A stretch of DNA of 41,713 bases from Caecitellus pseudoparvulus. Taxonomy: Eukaryota > Bigyra: Bicosoecida. The notes beneath the pieces were generated by a model that made no database searches, had not been told where the DNA came from, and saw only the letters and a list, made by a program, of their open reading frames with translations. Positions 9,853-19,010 of the stretch are shown in pieces; the first letter of the stretch is position 1; each line of letters opens with the position of its first letter. The position numbers were made by a program, and so were the translations under genes. Location of the stretch: positions 1 to 41,713 of the forward strand of contig CBFFRQ010000213.1 of the NCBI GenBank assembly GCA_965644315.1, read 5' to 3'.

Positions 9853-9862
9853 AAACTTTAAA

Positions 9863-10234
9863 ATGGTACAAAAACAAACACGTTTAAAAGTAAGTGATAA
9901 CTCAGGAGCAAAAATTGGAGGTTGTATTAGAGTTTTAAAAGGGTCATACCCTACTTATGCTTATGTAGGAGATTGTATGGCTATATCAATAAAAAAATTA
10001 AAAATGAAACGAAAAGCAAAAAAAAAGGATATTTATTTTTCTGTTTTAATACGTTCAGCAAAAGAAACTCAAAATAAAGATGGTTCTTGATCAAAATTTA
10101 AACAAAATGCTGTAACTTTATTAAATAAAAAAAAAAAACTTTTAGCAAATAAAATTACAGGTCCTTTATCTAAATCATTAAGAAAAAAACAATATTCTCG
10201 TATTTATACACAATTACGTTCTTCTTTAGTATAA
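9863..10234 (+). CDS. rpl14: Ribosomal protein L14
   Basis: Large-subunit ribosomal protein L14, 123 aa, normal length. MVQKQTRLKVSDNSGAKIGGCIRVL fits the family N-terminus (M-I-Q-x-x-T-x-L-x-V-A-D-N-S-G-A-x-x-x-x-C-I-x-V-L), with the central KDIYFSVLIRSAKET strand and C-terminal NKKKKLLANKITGPLSKSLR. One TGA is read as Trp (GSWSKF). The end IYTQLRSSLV replaces the usual SLAPEVL. It is followed by rpl5 after 21 bases, keeping the spc-operon pair rpl14-rpl5. Confidence 0.96.
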
Positions 10235-10255
10235 ATTATTAAATAATATATTATC

Positions 10256-10822
10256 ATGAATAATTTTAAATATTTAAACCGTATATCAGAAAAAAAAAAT
10301 AATTTTATTGATCTTTTTTTACATACAAAATTTATAAAATTAAAAAAATTAAAAAATACAGAAAAATTAAATTCTATAATATTAACAACAACTTTTGAAA
10401 ATATAAATTTTAATAAAAAACGTATTTCATTATTTTTAGTATTATTAGAAACTATATGTTTACAAAAAACTTATAAAAATATTTCTAGAAAACCTCTTAT
10501 ATTTTTAAATATAAAAAAAGGAAGTTTTATTGGGTGTAAAATAACTTTAAGAAATCAAAATTTATACAATTTTTTAGATTCATTAATTTTATTTTTACCT
10601 CAAGTTAATTATAGATTAAACACTAAATTTTTAAATAAAAATGATATTTCATTTAATTTTATGTTAACTCAAATAATAAATTTTCATGAATTTTTTAATA
10701 TTAAACAAAATATTTTAAATAAAATAAATTTAAATTTTTTGTTTTCATCATGATTATTAGAAGAAAAATTATTTATTTTAACTGGATTAAATTTACCTGT
10801 ACAATTTTCAACAAAAAAATAA
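10256..10822 (+). CDS. rpl5: Ribosomal protein L5
   Basis: Large-subunit ribosomal protein L5 (5S rRNA binding in bacteria), 188 aa, normal length. Recognised by RKPLIFLNIKKGSFIGCKITLRNQNLYNFLDSLI-LFLPQ, which matches the L5 block R-x-x-x-x-x-x-R-x-G-x-x-x-G-x-x-v-T-L-R-G-x-x-M-y-x-F-L-d-R-L. Position after rpl14 supports the call. One TGA (FSSWLLEEK) is read as Trp near the C-terminus. A genome that keeps rpl5 fits with the candidate 5S rRNA gene at 18839-18911. Confidence 0.93.
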
Positions 10823-10828
10823 CATTAC

Positions 10829-10900
10829 TGGAATATAGCCAAGAGGTAAGGCAATAGTTTTTGATACTACGATGCAAAGGTTCGAATCCTTTTATTCCAA
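10829..10900 (+). tRNA. trnQ: tRNA-Gln (UUG)
   Basis: Acceptor TGGAATA/TATTCCA, anticodon stem ATAGT/ACTAC-like with loop TTTTGAT and anticodon TTG, T-arm AAAGG/CCTTT. Last gene of the plus-strand block; the two blocks converge in the 19 bases that follow. Confidence 0.95.
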
Positions 10901-10919
10901 ATAAAATAAAAAACTTTTT

Positions 10920-10992
10920 TGCCTAGAAGTGGAATTGAACCACTGACACAAAGATTTTCAATCTTTTGCTCTACCAACTGAGCTATCCAAGC
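10920..10992 (-). tRNA. trnF: tRNA-Phe (GAA)
   Basis: Acceptor GCTTGGA/TCTAGGC, canonical D-arm (GCTCAGTTGGTAGAGC), anticodon loop TTGAAAA with GAA, T-arm AGTGG/CCACT. Last gene of the minus-strand block. Confidence 0.96.
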
Positions 10993-11000
10993 GATTATTT

Positions 11001-11068
11001 TAGTAAAGGTAGGAATCGAACCTACACATGACGGATCATGAGTCCATATGAAACCCTGTAACTTTACT
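11001..11068 (-). tRNA. trnM: tRNA with CAU anticodon, irregular D-arm (probably tRNA-Met)
   Basis: Acceptor AGTAAAG/CTTTACT, anticodon stem ATGGA/TCCGT with loop CTCATGA, T-arm GTAGG/CCTAC with TTCGATT loop are all good. The D region is only 14 bases (TTACAGGGTTTCAT) and forms no convincing stem, giving a total of 68 nt. One of three CAU tRNAs; assignment between elongator and initiator Met is uncertain. Confidence 0.75.
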
Positions 11069-11091
11069 ATTAATATATAATTAAAAATATA

Positions 11092-11922
11092 TTAATGAAT
11101 TTCAGTACCATAACCTCATCAATAAATGAAAAGATATACAAAAATTCATACAACATCAACAAAATGTCAATATCATATAGCATTTTCTAAACCTATATGA
11201 TGTTTTTTAGTAAAATGATGTTTAATTAAACGATCTAAACATACTATTAAAAATAAAGTACCGATTAAAACATGAGAACCATGTAATCCAGTAGTCATAT
11301 AAAATACTGAACCATAAACACTATCAGAAATATTAAATGGAGCTTGAGTATACTCTACACCTTGTAAAAAAGTAAAGAATGCTGCTAAAATAATAGTAAA
11401 TAATAAACTATTTATAGTTTGTTTTCTATAACCAGCTAATAAACTATAATGAGCTCAAGTTACAAAAGCACCTGAATTTAATAAAACAAAAGTATTTAAT
11501 AAAGGTACATGAAATGGATTTAAAGCTTCAATACCTTTAGGAGGTCAAATAGCACCTAATTCAGGAGTAGGGTTTAAACTTGAATGAAAAAAAGCTCAAA
11601 AAAATGCAAAAAATAACATTGCTTCTGAAGCTATAAATAAAATCATACCCATTTTTAAACCTTGACGTACATAAAAAGTATGTTGTCCTTCAAAAGTACT
11701 TTCACGAATAACATCACGTCATCAAAAGATAGCTGATGCTAATAATAAAACAAATCCTAGTTGCATTACACTAGAACCTTTATCATAAAAATGAACGGTC
11801 ATTACTAAACCTACAACGGTTGCAAAAGCTCCAAATGCTGTAAAAAAAGGTCATGGGCTTGGGTCAACTATATGAAAAGGGTGTTTTAAATATCTATTTA
11901 AAAAAGAAGTTTTATTAGTCAT
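11092..11922 (-). CDS. cox3: Cytochrome c oxidase subunit 3
   Basis: Complex IV membrane subunit III, 276 aa, normal length. Seven-helix pattern with typical blocks: [20 protein letters not shown] at the N-terminus, [56 protein letters not shown] and [21 protein letters not shown] at the C-terminus. The conserved Glu of SEAM and the WHFVDVVW motif are intact. All tryptophans in these blocks are TGA. It lies between trnC and trnM(cau) on the minus strand. Confidence 0.98.
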
Positions 11923-11949
11923 AATATTTTATATTATTAAAAATTAATA

Positions 11950-12022
11950 AGGTTAGGAGCGGAATTGAACCGCTATCAAAAGATTTGCAATCTTCCGCAT
12001 TAGCCAATTATGCTACATAACC
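11950..12022 (-). tRNA. trnC: tRNA-Cys (GCA)
   Basis: Acceptor GGTTATG/CCTAACC, D-arm GCATAATTGGCTAATGC, anticodon loop TTGCAAA with GCA, T-arm GCGG/CCGC. Complete cloverleaf. Confidence 0.94.
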
Positions 12023-12035
12023 AAAAAATAAAGTT

Positions 12036-12188
12036 TTAATTAATTTTATTAATTTTATTTTTTTTTATTTTTCAATTTAAATTTAAATTATAAGAAGTTT
12101 GTAAAAAAAAAGTTTTTTTTTTTATTCTTCAATTTTTATAAAAAGTTGAACCATCACGTTGTATTATTAAAGAATTAAAACGTTTCAT
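12036..12188 (-). CDS. rpl31: Probable ribosomal protein L31
   Basis: A 50-residue frame starting at the ATG 6 bases after the nad11 C-terminal gene, containing two TGA-encoded Trp. It reads MKRFNSLIIQRDGSTFY then KKKTFFLQTSYNLNLNW. This resembles the short L31 of stramenopile mitochondria: an L/I-x-x-D-G-S-x-F/Y turn, KK-x-x-F-L-x-x, and N-x-x-W near the end. Many stramenopile mtDNAs encode rpl31. The tail (KIKKNKINKIN) is low complexity. Too short for certainty; the DGST turn and genome context are the main support. Confidence 0.6.
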
Positions 12189-12194
12189 ATTATA

Positions 12195-13514
12195 TTAATT
12201 TTTACGTATTAAAGGAAATGTTTCATTATAACGAGTTTTTAATAAACTTAATAATAACATAGTATATGAATTATTACAAAATGAATCAGTTAAATAATAA
12301 TTTTTAATACTATTATTATAATTAAAAAAATAAAAACGAGAAGATGTTTTAGCTTTATTTATAAATCATCAAAAATTAAAAAATTTCTTATTAATATTTT
12401 TATCAAAATAATTATTTAATAAAGTAGAATCAAATAAATTTTCAAAATTTAAGGTTTTATTGAATTGTTTTGAAATTCAATTTTTATTTAAATTTTTTTT
12501 ATTTTTATAAATATATAAATTGTTAATACTATTAAATAAATTATTATTTAAAAAATTTAATAAAAATTTTTCAGTAGCTAAATTTGATAAATTTTTTTTA
12601 ATGTTTGATTGTTTATATATTATTTTAGGACTTTTTAATAATACTCCAGAAAAATTATAAATTAAAGAATTTTTTTCATAATTATTAATAATATTAATAT
12701 ATTTTTTTTTATTTAAAATATTTAATTTTTTTGAGGTATTAGTTTTTTTTGTATTAAAATAATTAAAAATAAAAGAATTAGTAATTTTTAAATTATTTAT
12801 AGGTTCTATAGTATTATTTTGTAAATAAATAACATCTTGTTTTAAATTTATTTTATTAATTAAACCATAATTATTTAAATTATTACTAGTTTGAAATAAA
12901 TTAAATTCGTTATTTATTAATGAAGTTAAATTTGCTGATAATAATAAAAAAGCATTTTTTGAATTATTAAAATTATATAATTTTAAATTTAAAAATTGAT
13001 TTTGAAAGGTAGCATTATTTTTATATTTATTATTTATCATATTTGCTCCAAAAATAGTTAAATTTTTTTTATTTTTAAAAAAAGTTTTTAAAAATTTTGC
13101 TTTTCCTTGAAAAATATTAACCATATATTTATTAGATGAACTTAAAGTTTTATTACGAAAAGTAAGATTATTAAATGAATTTATACTGTATATATTTACA
13201 GGTGATTCATTTGCCATATTACGTAAATTTAAATGAATACTACTATTTTCATAACGAGGATTAGTACCAATCATTAAAATATTATCAAAAAACTTAATTT
13301 CATTAGTTACAAAATTAGAACGATAAAAACATGGTAAATCATTATAAAAAAATTCACCATCATTTTCATATAAAAAACTTAAATTATTTTTATTAGTATT
13401 TGAAAAATAATTATATATTGATAATAGATTAGTTAAATCATTATTTCAACCTAAATTTATTAATTGATTTTGTTGGCATTCTGTTTGAAGTTGTTTATAT
13501 AAATGTTTTTTCAT
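12195..13514 (-). CDS. nad11: NADH dehydrogenase subunit 11, C-terminal domain as a separate gene
   Basis: Second half of the complex I 75 kDa subunit (NuoG), the molybdopterin-oxidoreductase-like domain without cofactor, 439 aa. Residues about 78-100 read DNILMIGTNPRYENSSIHLNLRN, the family motif L-I-G-x-N-P-R-x-E-x-x-x-x-N-x-R-x-R; a FLKTFFKNKKNLTIFGANM block follows. The C-terminal 200 residues are Asn-rich and divergent. It has its own ATG at 13514 and lies about 14 kb from the iron-sulphur N-terminal gene at 26928-27791, with many genes between, so nad11 is truly split. Two adjacent TGA codons (FWWF) are read as Trp. Confidence 0.88.
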
Positions 13515-13527
13515 TATTATAAAAAAT

Positions 13528-13601
13528 TGAACGTATCAGGGTTCGAACCTGAGGCCTGCGGATTAAAAGTCCGATGCTCTAGCCAACTGAGCTATACATC
13601 C
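13528..13601 (-). tRNA. trnK: tRNA-Lys (UUU)
   Basis: Acceptor GGATGTA/TACGTTC with G-T pairs, canonical D-arm GCTCAGTTGGCTAGAGC, anticodon loop CTTTTAA with TTT, T-arm TCAGG/CCTGA. Confidence 0.95.
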
Positions 13602-13615
13602 TTTTTAAATATATT

Positions 13616-15220
13616 TTAATCTAATTGTAATTTTATATGTTCAATAATATTTAAACATTCAAAATGTAAATTATCAAAAATTATTGATGGTTGTAATCCC
13701 ATTAAAAATAAGAAATATAATAAAACTACAAAAATATAAAATTCATTTCGAGTAAGATCACTATAATTTTTTAAAGTTAAATTACGAAGATTTCCAAAAC
13801 TTATACGATTAAAAGTTCATAAACTATAAATAGCTCCTAAAACCATACTAGTTGACGCTAAAAAAACTAAAGTACTTGTATAATTAAACATCCCCATAAA
13901 TAATACAAATTCTCCTACAAAACTACTTGTTCCTGGAAAACTAATATTACCCATAAAAAATATTAAAAACATTACACATAATAAAGGATTTGTTTGCATT
14001 AAACCTCCAAAATATTTTAATGAACGTACTTTATAACGTTTATATAAAGCACCTACACAAAAAAAAAGTGCTCCAGAAACAATACCGTGACTTAACATTT
14101 GAAAAATAGCTCCTTCTAAATTTTCAACATTTAATAAAATAATACCTAATAAAACAACATTCATATGACCTACAGATGAATATGCAATTATTTTTTTTAG
14201 ATCAATTTGACGAATAGCTATCATACTTGTATATATAATACTTATAATAGCAAGTAAACTTACAAATGCATTAAAATTTATAGTCCCGTAAGGAAATAAA
14301 ACCATACCAAAACGTATAAGACCATATGTACCTAATTTCAATAATAAAGCTGCTAATAAAACAGAACCTATTGTAGGAGCTTCAACATGAGCTTCAGGTA
14401 ATCAAATGTGTAATGGAAAAGTTGGTATTTTAGCTGCAAATGCTAAAAAAAAAAATAATCATAATCAAAATTGATCAGTTTTTGAAAAATTTATAGTATT
14501 CAAAATATAATAAAAACTTGTACCTGTTTTATTATATAAATACATTATAGTAAAAAACATAAAAATAGATCCAAATAAAGTATATACTGATATTAAATAA
14601 CTTGCACGTACTTTACGTTCACGAGAACCTAATAACAATACTATAAAAAAAATTGGAATTAAAGTACTTTCAAAAAATATAAAGAAACCAAAAATATCAG
14701 TTGTTGTAAAAGCTAAAATTAAACCTCATTGTAAAAAAATTAAAAAAAATAAAGTTTCTTTAAAAAATTCTTGATCTTTTGATAAACTTATTATACATAA
14801 ATAAGTAAATAAATTTGTTAAAAATAAAAAGAAAAAAGATAATCAATCTATTTTCAATGAAATTAAAATAGGTATTTGATTTGTAAAAAAAGGTAACAAA
14901 AAATACATATCATAAGTATTATAAGATGTGTTAGTAATATCTAAATTTAAAGAATCATATAAAAGTACTCAAAGTATTATAGATAAAATAAATTGACATT
15001 GACTTAAATCACCTATATATTTATGTAATAATGGATATGTTTGTTTATTATTAAATATTAAAAAGCTTAATATTTGAAATAATAATAATATTACAAAAAT
15101 AAAAAATAAATTTATTGGTAAATTATAAGTAAAATAAAAAACCATAAATAAAAAAAAAGTTATAAAAACAAAATATTGTTTTAATATATTAGAAAATGAA
15201 AAATTTAATAAAAATGACAT
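13616..15220 (-). CDS. nad4: NADH dehydrogenase subunit 4
   Basis: Proton-pumping membrane subunit of complex I (NuoM), 534 aa, slightly long. Conserved blocks: LAFTTTDIFGFFIFFESTLIPIFFIV (with the key Glu of FFE), [61 protein letters not shown] and GHGIV-type LSHGIVSGALFFCVGALYKR. The essential Lys residues of AAKIP and LKLG are present. TGA encodes all noted tryptophans (HIWLPEAH). The N-terminal 140 residues are hydrophobic and less conserved. It follows rnl on the minus strand. Confidence 0.97.
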
Positions 15221-15299
15221 TTTAAATAAATAAATTCGTAAACAAAAATCGAAATTAATCGAATAAAAAATAAAATATATATATATTAGTTTATATATT

Positions 15300-15565
15300 A
15301 AATTTATAAATCATTAGTACTTTATAACCAAAATATTACTATTTTTTAATTTAAAGCCTATCAACGTACTAGTCTTGTACAATAAAAAAAATAAATCTTG
15401 AAAAAAGTTTCTTACTTATATGCTTTCAGTAATTATCTTATCCTAACGTAGCTTACCAACAATGCTTTTTTAAAACAATTGATCCACCATAGGTTAGTCC
15501 AGCTTGGTCCTCTCGTACTAAAGCCAGATTTTCTCAATTTTTATAAAGATGGTAGATAGGGACCA

Positions 15566-15603
<38 letters not shown>

Positions 15604-15713
15604 TTTTAATAGGCGAACAGCCTAACCCTTGGAACCTTTTACAGCTCCAGGAAATGATGAGCCGACATCGAGGTGCCAAACGATTCCGTCGATTTGAACT
15701 CTTAAGAATCATT

Positions 15714-15754
<41 letters not shown>

Positions 15755-16188
15755 ACTTTTCCATATAATGTCACCGGATCACTATGACAAACTTTCGTTC
15801 CTACTCGATTTGTTTATCTTGTAGTCAGGCAAATTTATGCCATTGCGCTCTGCAGTTTAATTTTAATAAAACTTGAATTTACCTTTTGTACTCCCCCGTT
15901 ACTTTTTAGGAGGAGACCGCCCCAGTCAAACTACCAATAATATACTGTCTCAATGATTAGTTAAACAAAAAATTAAGAGTGGTATTTCACTGATGCTTAA
16001 ATTTTTAAACTTAATTAAAAACTATAATAAGCTCCCACCTATTCTATACATAATTTTTTCTTTAACAATATAATAATGTAGTCAAGGTGCACGGGGTCTT
16101 TCCGTCTAGCCATCTTGTGTTCGCATCTTCACGAACAATTTAATTTCATCGAAGTTATGTTAGAGACAGTGGGGAAGTCGTTACACCT

Positions 16189-16242
<54 letters not shown>

Positions 16243-17955
16243 GAGTTACAGCCGCCGTTTACTGGGGATTAAATTCAATGCTTACACATATCCTCTTAAC
16301 CTTACAGCACTGGGCAGGTGTCAGACCCTATACATCATTTTACAATTTTGCAGAGTCTTGTGTTTTTGTTAAACAGTCGCTACCCCCTCTTTATTGAAAT
16401 CTCAAACTATTTAAAGCGAGATACTCCTTATTCCGAAGTTACAGAGTCAATTTGCCGAGTTCCTTTAACATAATTCATTCAACGCCTTAGTATTTTCTAC
16501 CAGTCTACCTGTGTCGGTTTAAGTACGTTTTTTTTTTATTCTAAAACAAAAAATTTTTCCAGCAAAGAAATTTTAATTTTTAAAATATATTTAAATTTAT
16601 TAAAATTAAACCTTGATTTTTGTAATTTAAAAAAACCCATTAATAAAAATTTTCATTTTTAATCTTAGGGGACGTTTTACTTATAGGAAGTTTATCTTTA
16701 CCTCAAAAACCTTAGACTTTCGGCGACAATGTTTATTATCATTGTTTATAATTACTCATGTTAACATTTTTAAATTTGATTTAATATAAAAATTTTTCAA
16801 CTTTTATATTATTTTAAACAAATCATTTTGCTACCATTTATATTTTAATATAAATTCGTGAATTCGGTTTACAGTATAGTCCCTATACATTATAAGACAA
16901 ATATTATTAGGTTAATGAGCTTTTACGCACTCTTTAAAGGATAGCTGCCTCCAAGCTTACCTATTAACTGTCATTACAATATTTCATCCTTTACCACTTA
17001 ACATTAATTAAGGACCTTATTCTACAATCTGGGCTGTTTCCCTTTTGACCATGGATCTTCGCACCCATAGTCTGTTTGCTCTAATAAAAGTTTGGCACAT
17101 TCAGAGTTTTTCTAAACTCAGTAAGATTTTCATCCCCCTTGCTTAAAAAGTGCTTTACCTTACCAAATAATCTTAGAACACTTTACTAAAATAAATTTCG
17201 CAAAAAACCAGCTATATCCAAGTTTGATTAGCCTTTCACTCCTAATCACAAATCACCTCAGTATTTTTCCACATACACGAGTTCGGTCTTCCAAAGTTAT
17301 TATCTAACGTATTTCAACCTGTTCATGATTAGATCACCTGGTTTCGGGTATAATTCTATTAACTTAAAAAAACTTTTTTAAAATTTGATTTCTCTACGCC
17401 TTTAATATTAAGCTTGCTAATAAAATTAACTCGTTAACCCCTTATGCAAAAGGTACAACGTAACATTTTAAAATGCACCGTTTATTTATAAATATAAAAA
17501 TTCAGAAGTTTTTCAAACACCTTGTAGGGCCTTTTTCACCTTTCCCTTACGGTACTTTTTCGCTATCGATTCTTAAAAATTATTTAGACTTAGGAAATGG
17601 TCTTCCTATTTTCAAGTAAAATTTCACGTGTTTTACTTTACTTTATTTTATATAAAATATTAAAATAAAAGCCATTACAGGACTTATAACCTATTGTATT
17701 CATAGCTTTTTTATTAATATAACATATAAACTGTCTTTTTTGTGTTCGCTCGCCACTACTAACAAAATCTCTATTGATTTCTTTTTTTTAGTTACTAAGA
17801 TGTTTCAATTCACTAAAATTTTAAAACTTTAATTTAAATAAGTTTCCTTTCAGAGATATTTATGAATCATCATTAAATTCATCATAACTTTTCGTTTTTT
17901 TTACGTCTCTTTTTTTAAGATCTAGGCATCCCTTTTATATTTAAAAATTTAATAT
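15300..17955 (-). rRNA. rnl: Large subunit ribosomal RNA
   Basis: About 2.65 kb. Highly conserved LSU segments read directly on the complement: the sarcin-ricin and peptidyl-transferase regions (around 15480-15770 on the given strand, e.g. agttggtcctctcgtactaa-type text and gttatccccggcgtacc), ccgacaaggaatttcgctac near 16211, and the domain I start gggatgcctagatc near 17920-17940. Ends are estimated: the 5' end from the GATGCC motif next to trnN, the 3' end from the last paired text before nad4. AT-rich expansions interrupt domain boundaries (16530-16680, 17600-17900). No intron is apparent. Confidence 0.95.
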
Positions 17956-17957
17956 AA

Positions 17958-18030
17958 CTCTCTAAACTGGACTTGAACCAGTGGCACGATGGTTAACAGC
18001 CAACTGCTCTACCGACTGAGCTATTAGAGA
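17958..18030 (-). tRNA. trnN: tRNA-Asn (GUU)
   Basis: Acceptor TCTCTAA/TTAGAGA, D-arm GCTCAGTCGGTAGAGC, anticodon loop CTGTTAA with GTT, T-arm ACTGG/CCAGT. Lies immediately upstream of the rnl 5' end. Confidence 0.96.
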
Positions 18031-18042
18031 TTTTTAATTAAA

Positions 18043-18123
18043 TACCAAAGGAGGGACTTGAACCCTCACCTTTCAAAGAATAGAATCTAAACCTATCGTG
18101 TCTACCAATTTCACCACTTTGGT
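18043..18123 (-). tRNA. trnL: tRNA-Leu (UAG)
   Basis: Class II tRNA. Acceptor ACCAAAG/CTTTGGT, anticodon stem ATAGG/TCTAT, loop TTTAGAT with TAG reading CUN codons, extra arm, T-arm GAGGG/CCCTC. Confidence 0.95.
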
Positions 18124-18142
18124 TTATTAAAATTGATTTAAA

Positions 18143-18640
18143 TTATTTTTTAAATTTTAATCCACCTAAAATTTTAAATTGGTTTTTAGTATTATTAATA
18201 AATAACATTATTAAATTGATTAATTGTATATCTAATTTTAATAAATTGATTTTTTGTCATTTATAAAATTTTTGATTAATAAAAAAACCTACTATTATTA
18301 AATTTTTTAAATTTTTTATAATAAGTTTTAATTGATTTTGATTTTTATTATTTTTAATTTTTTCATATAATAATATAATATTCCCTTCAAAAATATTAAT
18401 AAAATGATTGTTTGATTTAAATACATTACGTATTAATTTATTTGAAGGTGAATAACTCGAAATATTAAAATCTTTTAATATTTTATTAATTTTTAATCTT
18501 TGATTAGAATCAAAAAATTCAAAAATTACTATAAAATTTAAATTTGAGTTAATAAGAATATTTTTTAAAATAATTTGTTCATTTATTAATTTATTTTTTT
18601 TTATAAATTGTTTTAATTGAATAACGTTTTGTGATGACAT
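18143..18640 (-). CDS. rpl10: Possible ribosomal protein L10 (rpl10-like)
   Basis: A 165-residue frame with one TGA Trp. Length and layout fit L10: a first helix-strand unit (LKQFIKKNKL..FIVIFEFF), a central SPSNKLIRNVFKSNN segment resembling L10 V-x-K-N-T-L-x-R-x-A, IFEGNIILLYE resembling L-F-x-G-x-x-x-x-A-Y/F, then LKNLIIVGFFINQKFYKWQKINLLKLD resembling the strand and loop before the last helix. Identity is low and the assignment rests on this pattern only. It lies between trnL and trnS with normal spacing and has an intact frame, so it is a real gene even if the name is wrong. Confidence 0.5.
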
Positions 18641-18661
18641 TAATAAAAATTATTTATAAAG

Positions 18662-18744
18662 CGGAAAAGACAGGATTTGAACCTGCATGTCAAAACTGAC
18701 GCTAACTTAGCAAGTTAGTGCTTTAACCCTTCAGCCACCTTTCC
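18662..18744 (-). tRNA. trnS: tRNA-Ser (GCU)
   Basis: Class II tRNA. Acceptor GGAAAGG/CTTTTCC, anticodon stem CTAAC/GTTAG, loop TTGCTAA with GCT, long variable arm, T-arm CAGG/CCTG, discriminator G. Confidence 0.95.
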
Positions 18745-18838
18745 ATAAATTAAATAAAATTTTGGATAATTTAGTAAATATCAAATAAAATAATAATTTC
18801 TATATTAATAATAATATATTAATTATATAAATAAAAAA

Positions 18839-18911
18839 AAAGAGTTCGGAATGTTCTCTTTATTATATAATAAATGTTTTCTCGCATTAATTTAAATACA
18901 ACGCAATAAAC
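18839..18911 (-). rRNA. rrn5: Candidate 5S rRNA, circularly permuted
   Basis: On the minus strand the spacer between trnD and trnS carries two 5S hallmarks: ATGCGAGA (loop E of the gamma domain) and ATTCCGAACTC (loop C of the beta domain). Their order is reversed relative to a normal 5S. They fall in three hairpins: gamma (18876-18911; TTGCGTT with AATGCGA, plus GTTT with AAAC), a perfect palindrome TTTATTATATAATAAA (18859-18874) that could be a closed helix I (alpha), and beta (AAAGAG with CTCTTT around loop AACATTCCGAA, 18839-18861). Order gamma-alpha-beta is a circular permutation of the standard molecule, as reported for brown algal mitochondria. It is short (about 73 nt) and the 3' end is uncertain. 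The remaining spacer to 18745 shows nothing else. Confidence 0.5.
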
Positions 18912-18985
18912 CGGAAAAAACGGGACTTGAACCCGCAACTTTCAGATTGACAATCTGACGCTCTAACCAATTGAACTATTTCTCC
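18912..18985 (-). tRNA. trnD: tRNA-Asp (GUC)
   Basis: Acceptor GGAGAAA/TTTTTCC, D-arm GTTCAATTGGTTAGAGC, anticodon stem CAGA/TCTG, loop TTGTCAA with GTC, T-arm GCGGG/CCCGT, discriminator G. Confidence 0.95.
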
Positions 18986-19010
18986 TTATATAAATATTTT
19001 AATTTATAAA

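Noticed and set aside
15518-15755. Open reading frames on both strands within the large rRNA
   Set aside because: They lie inside highly conserved LSU sequence (peptidyl-transferase region), so they are chance frames.
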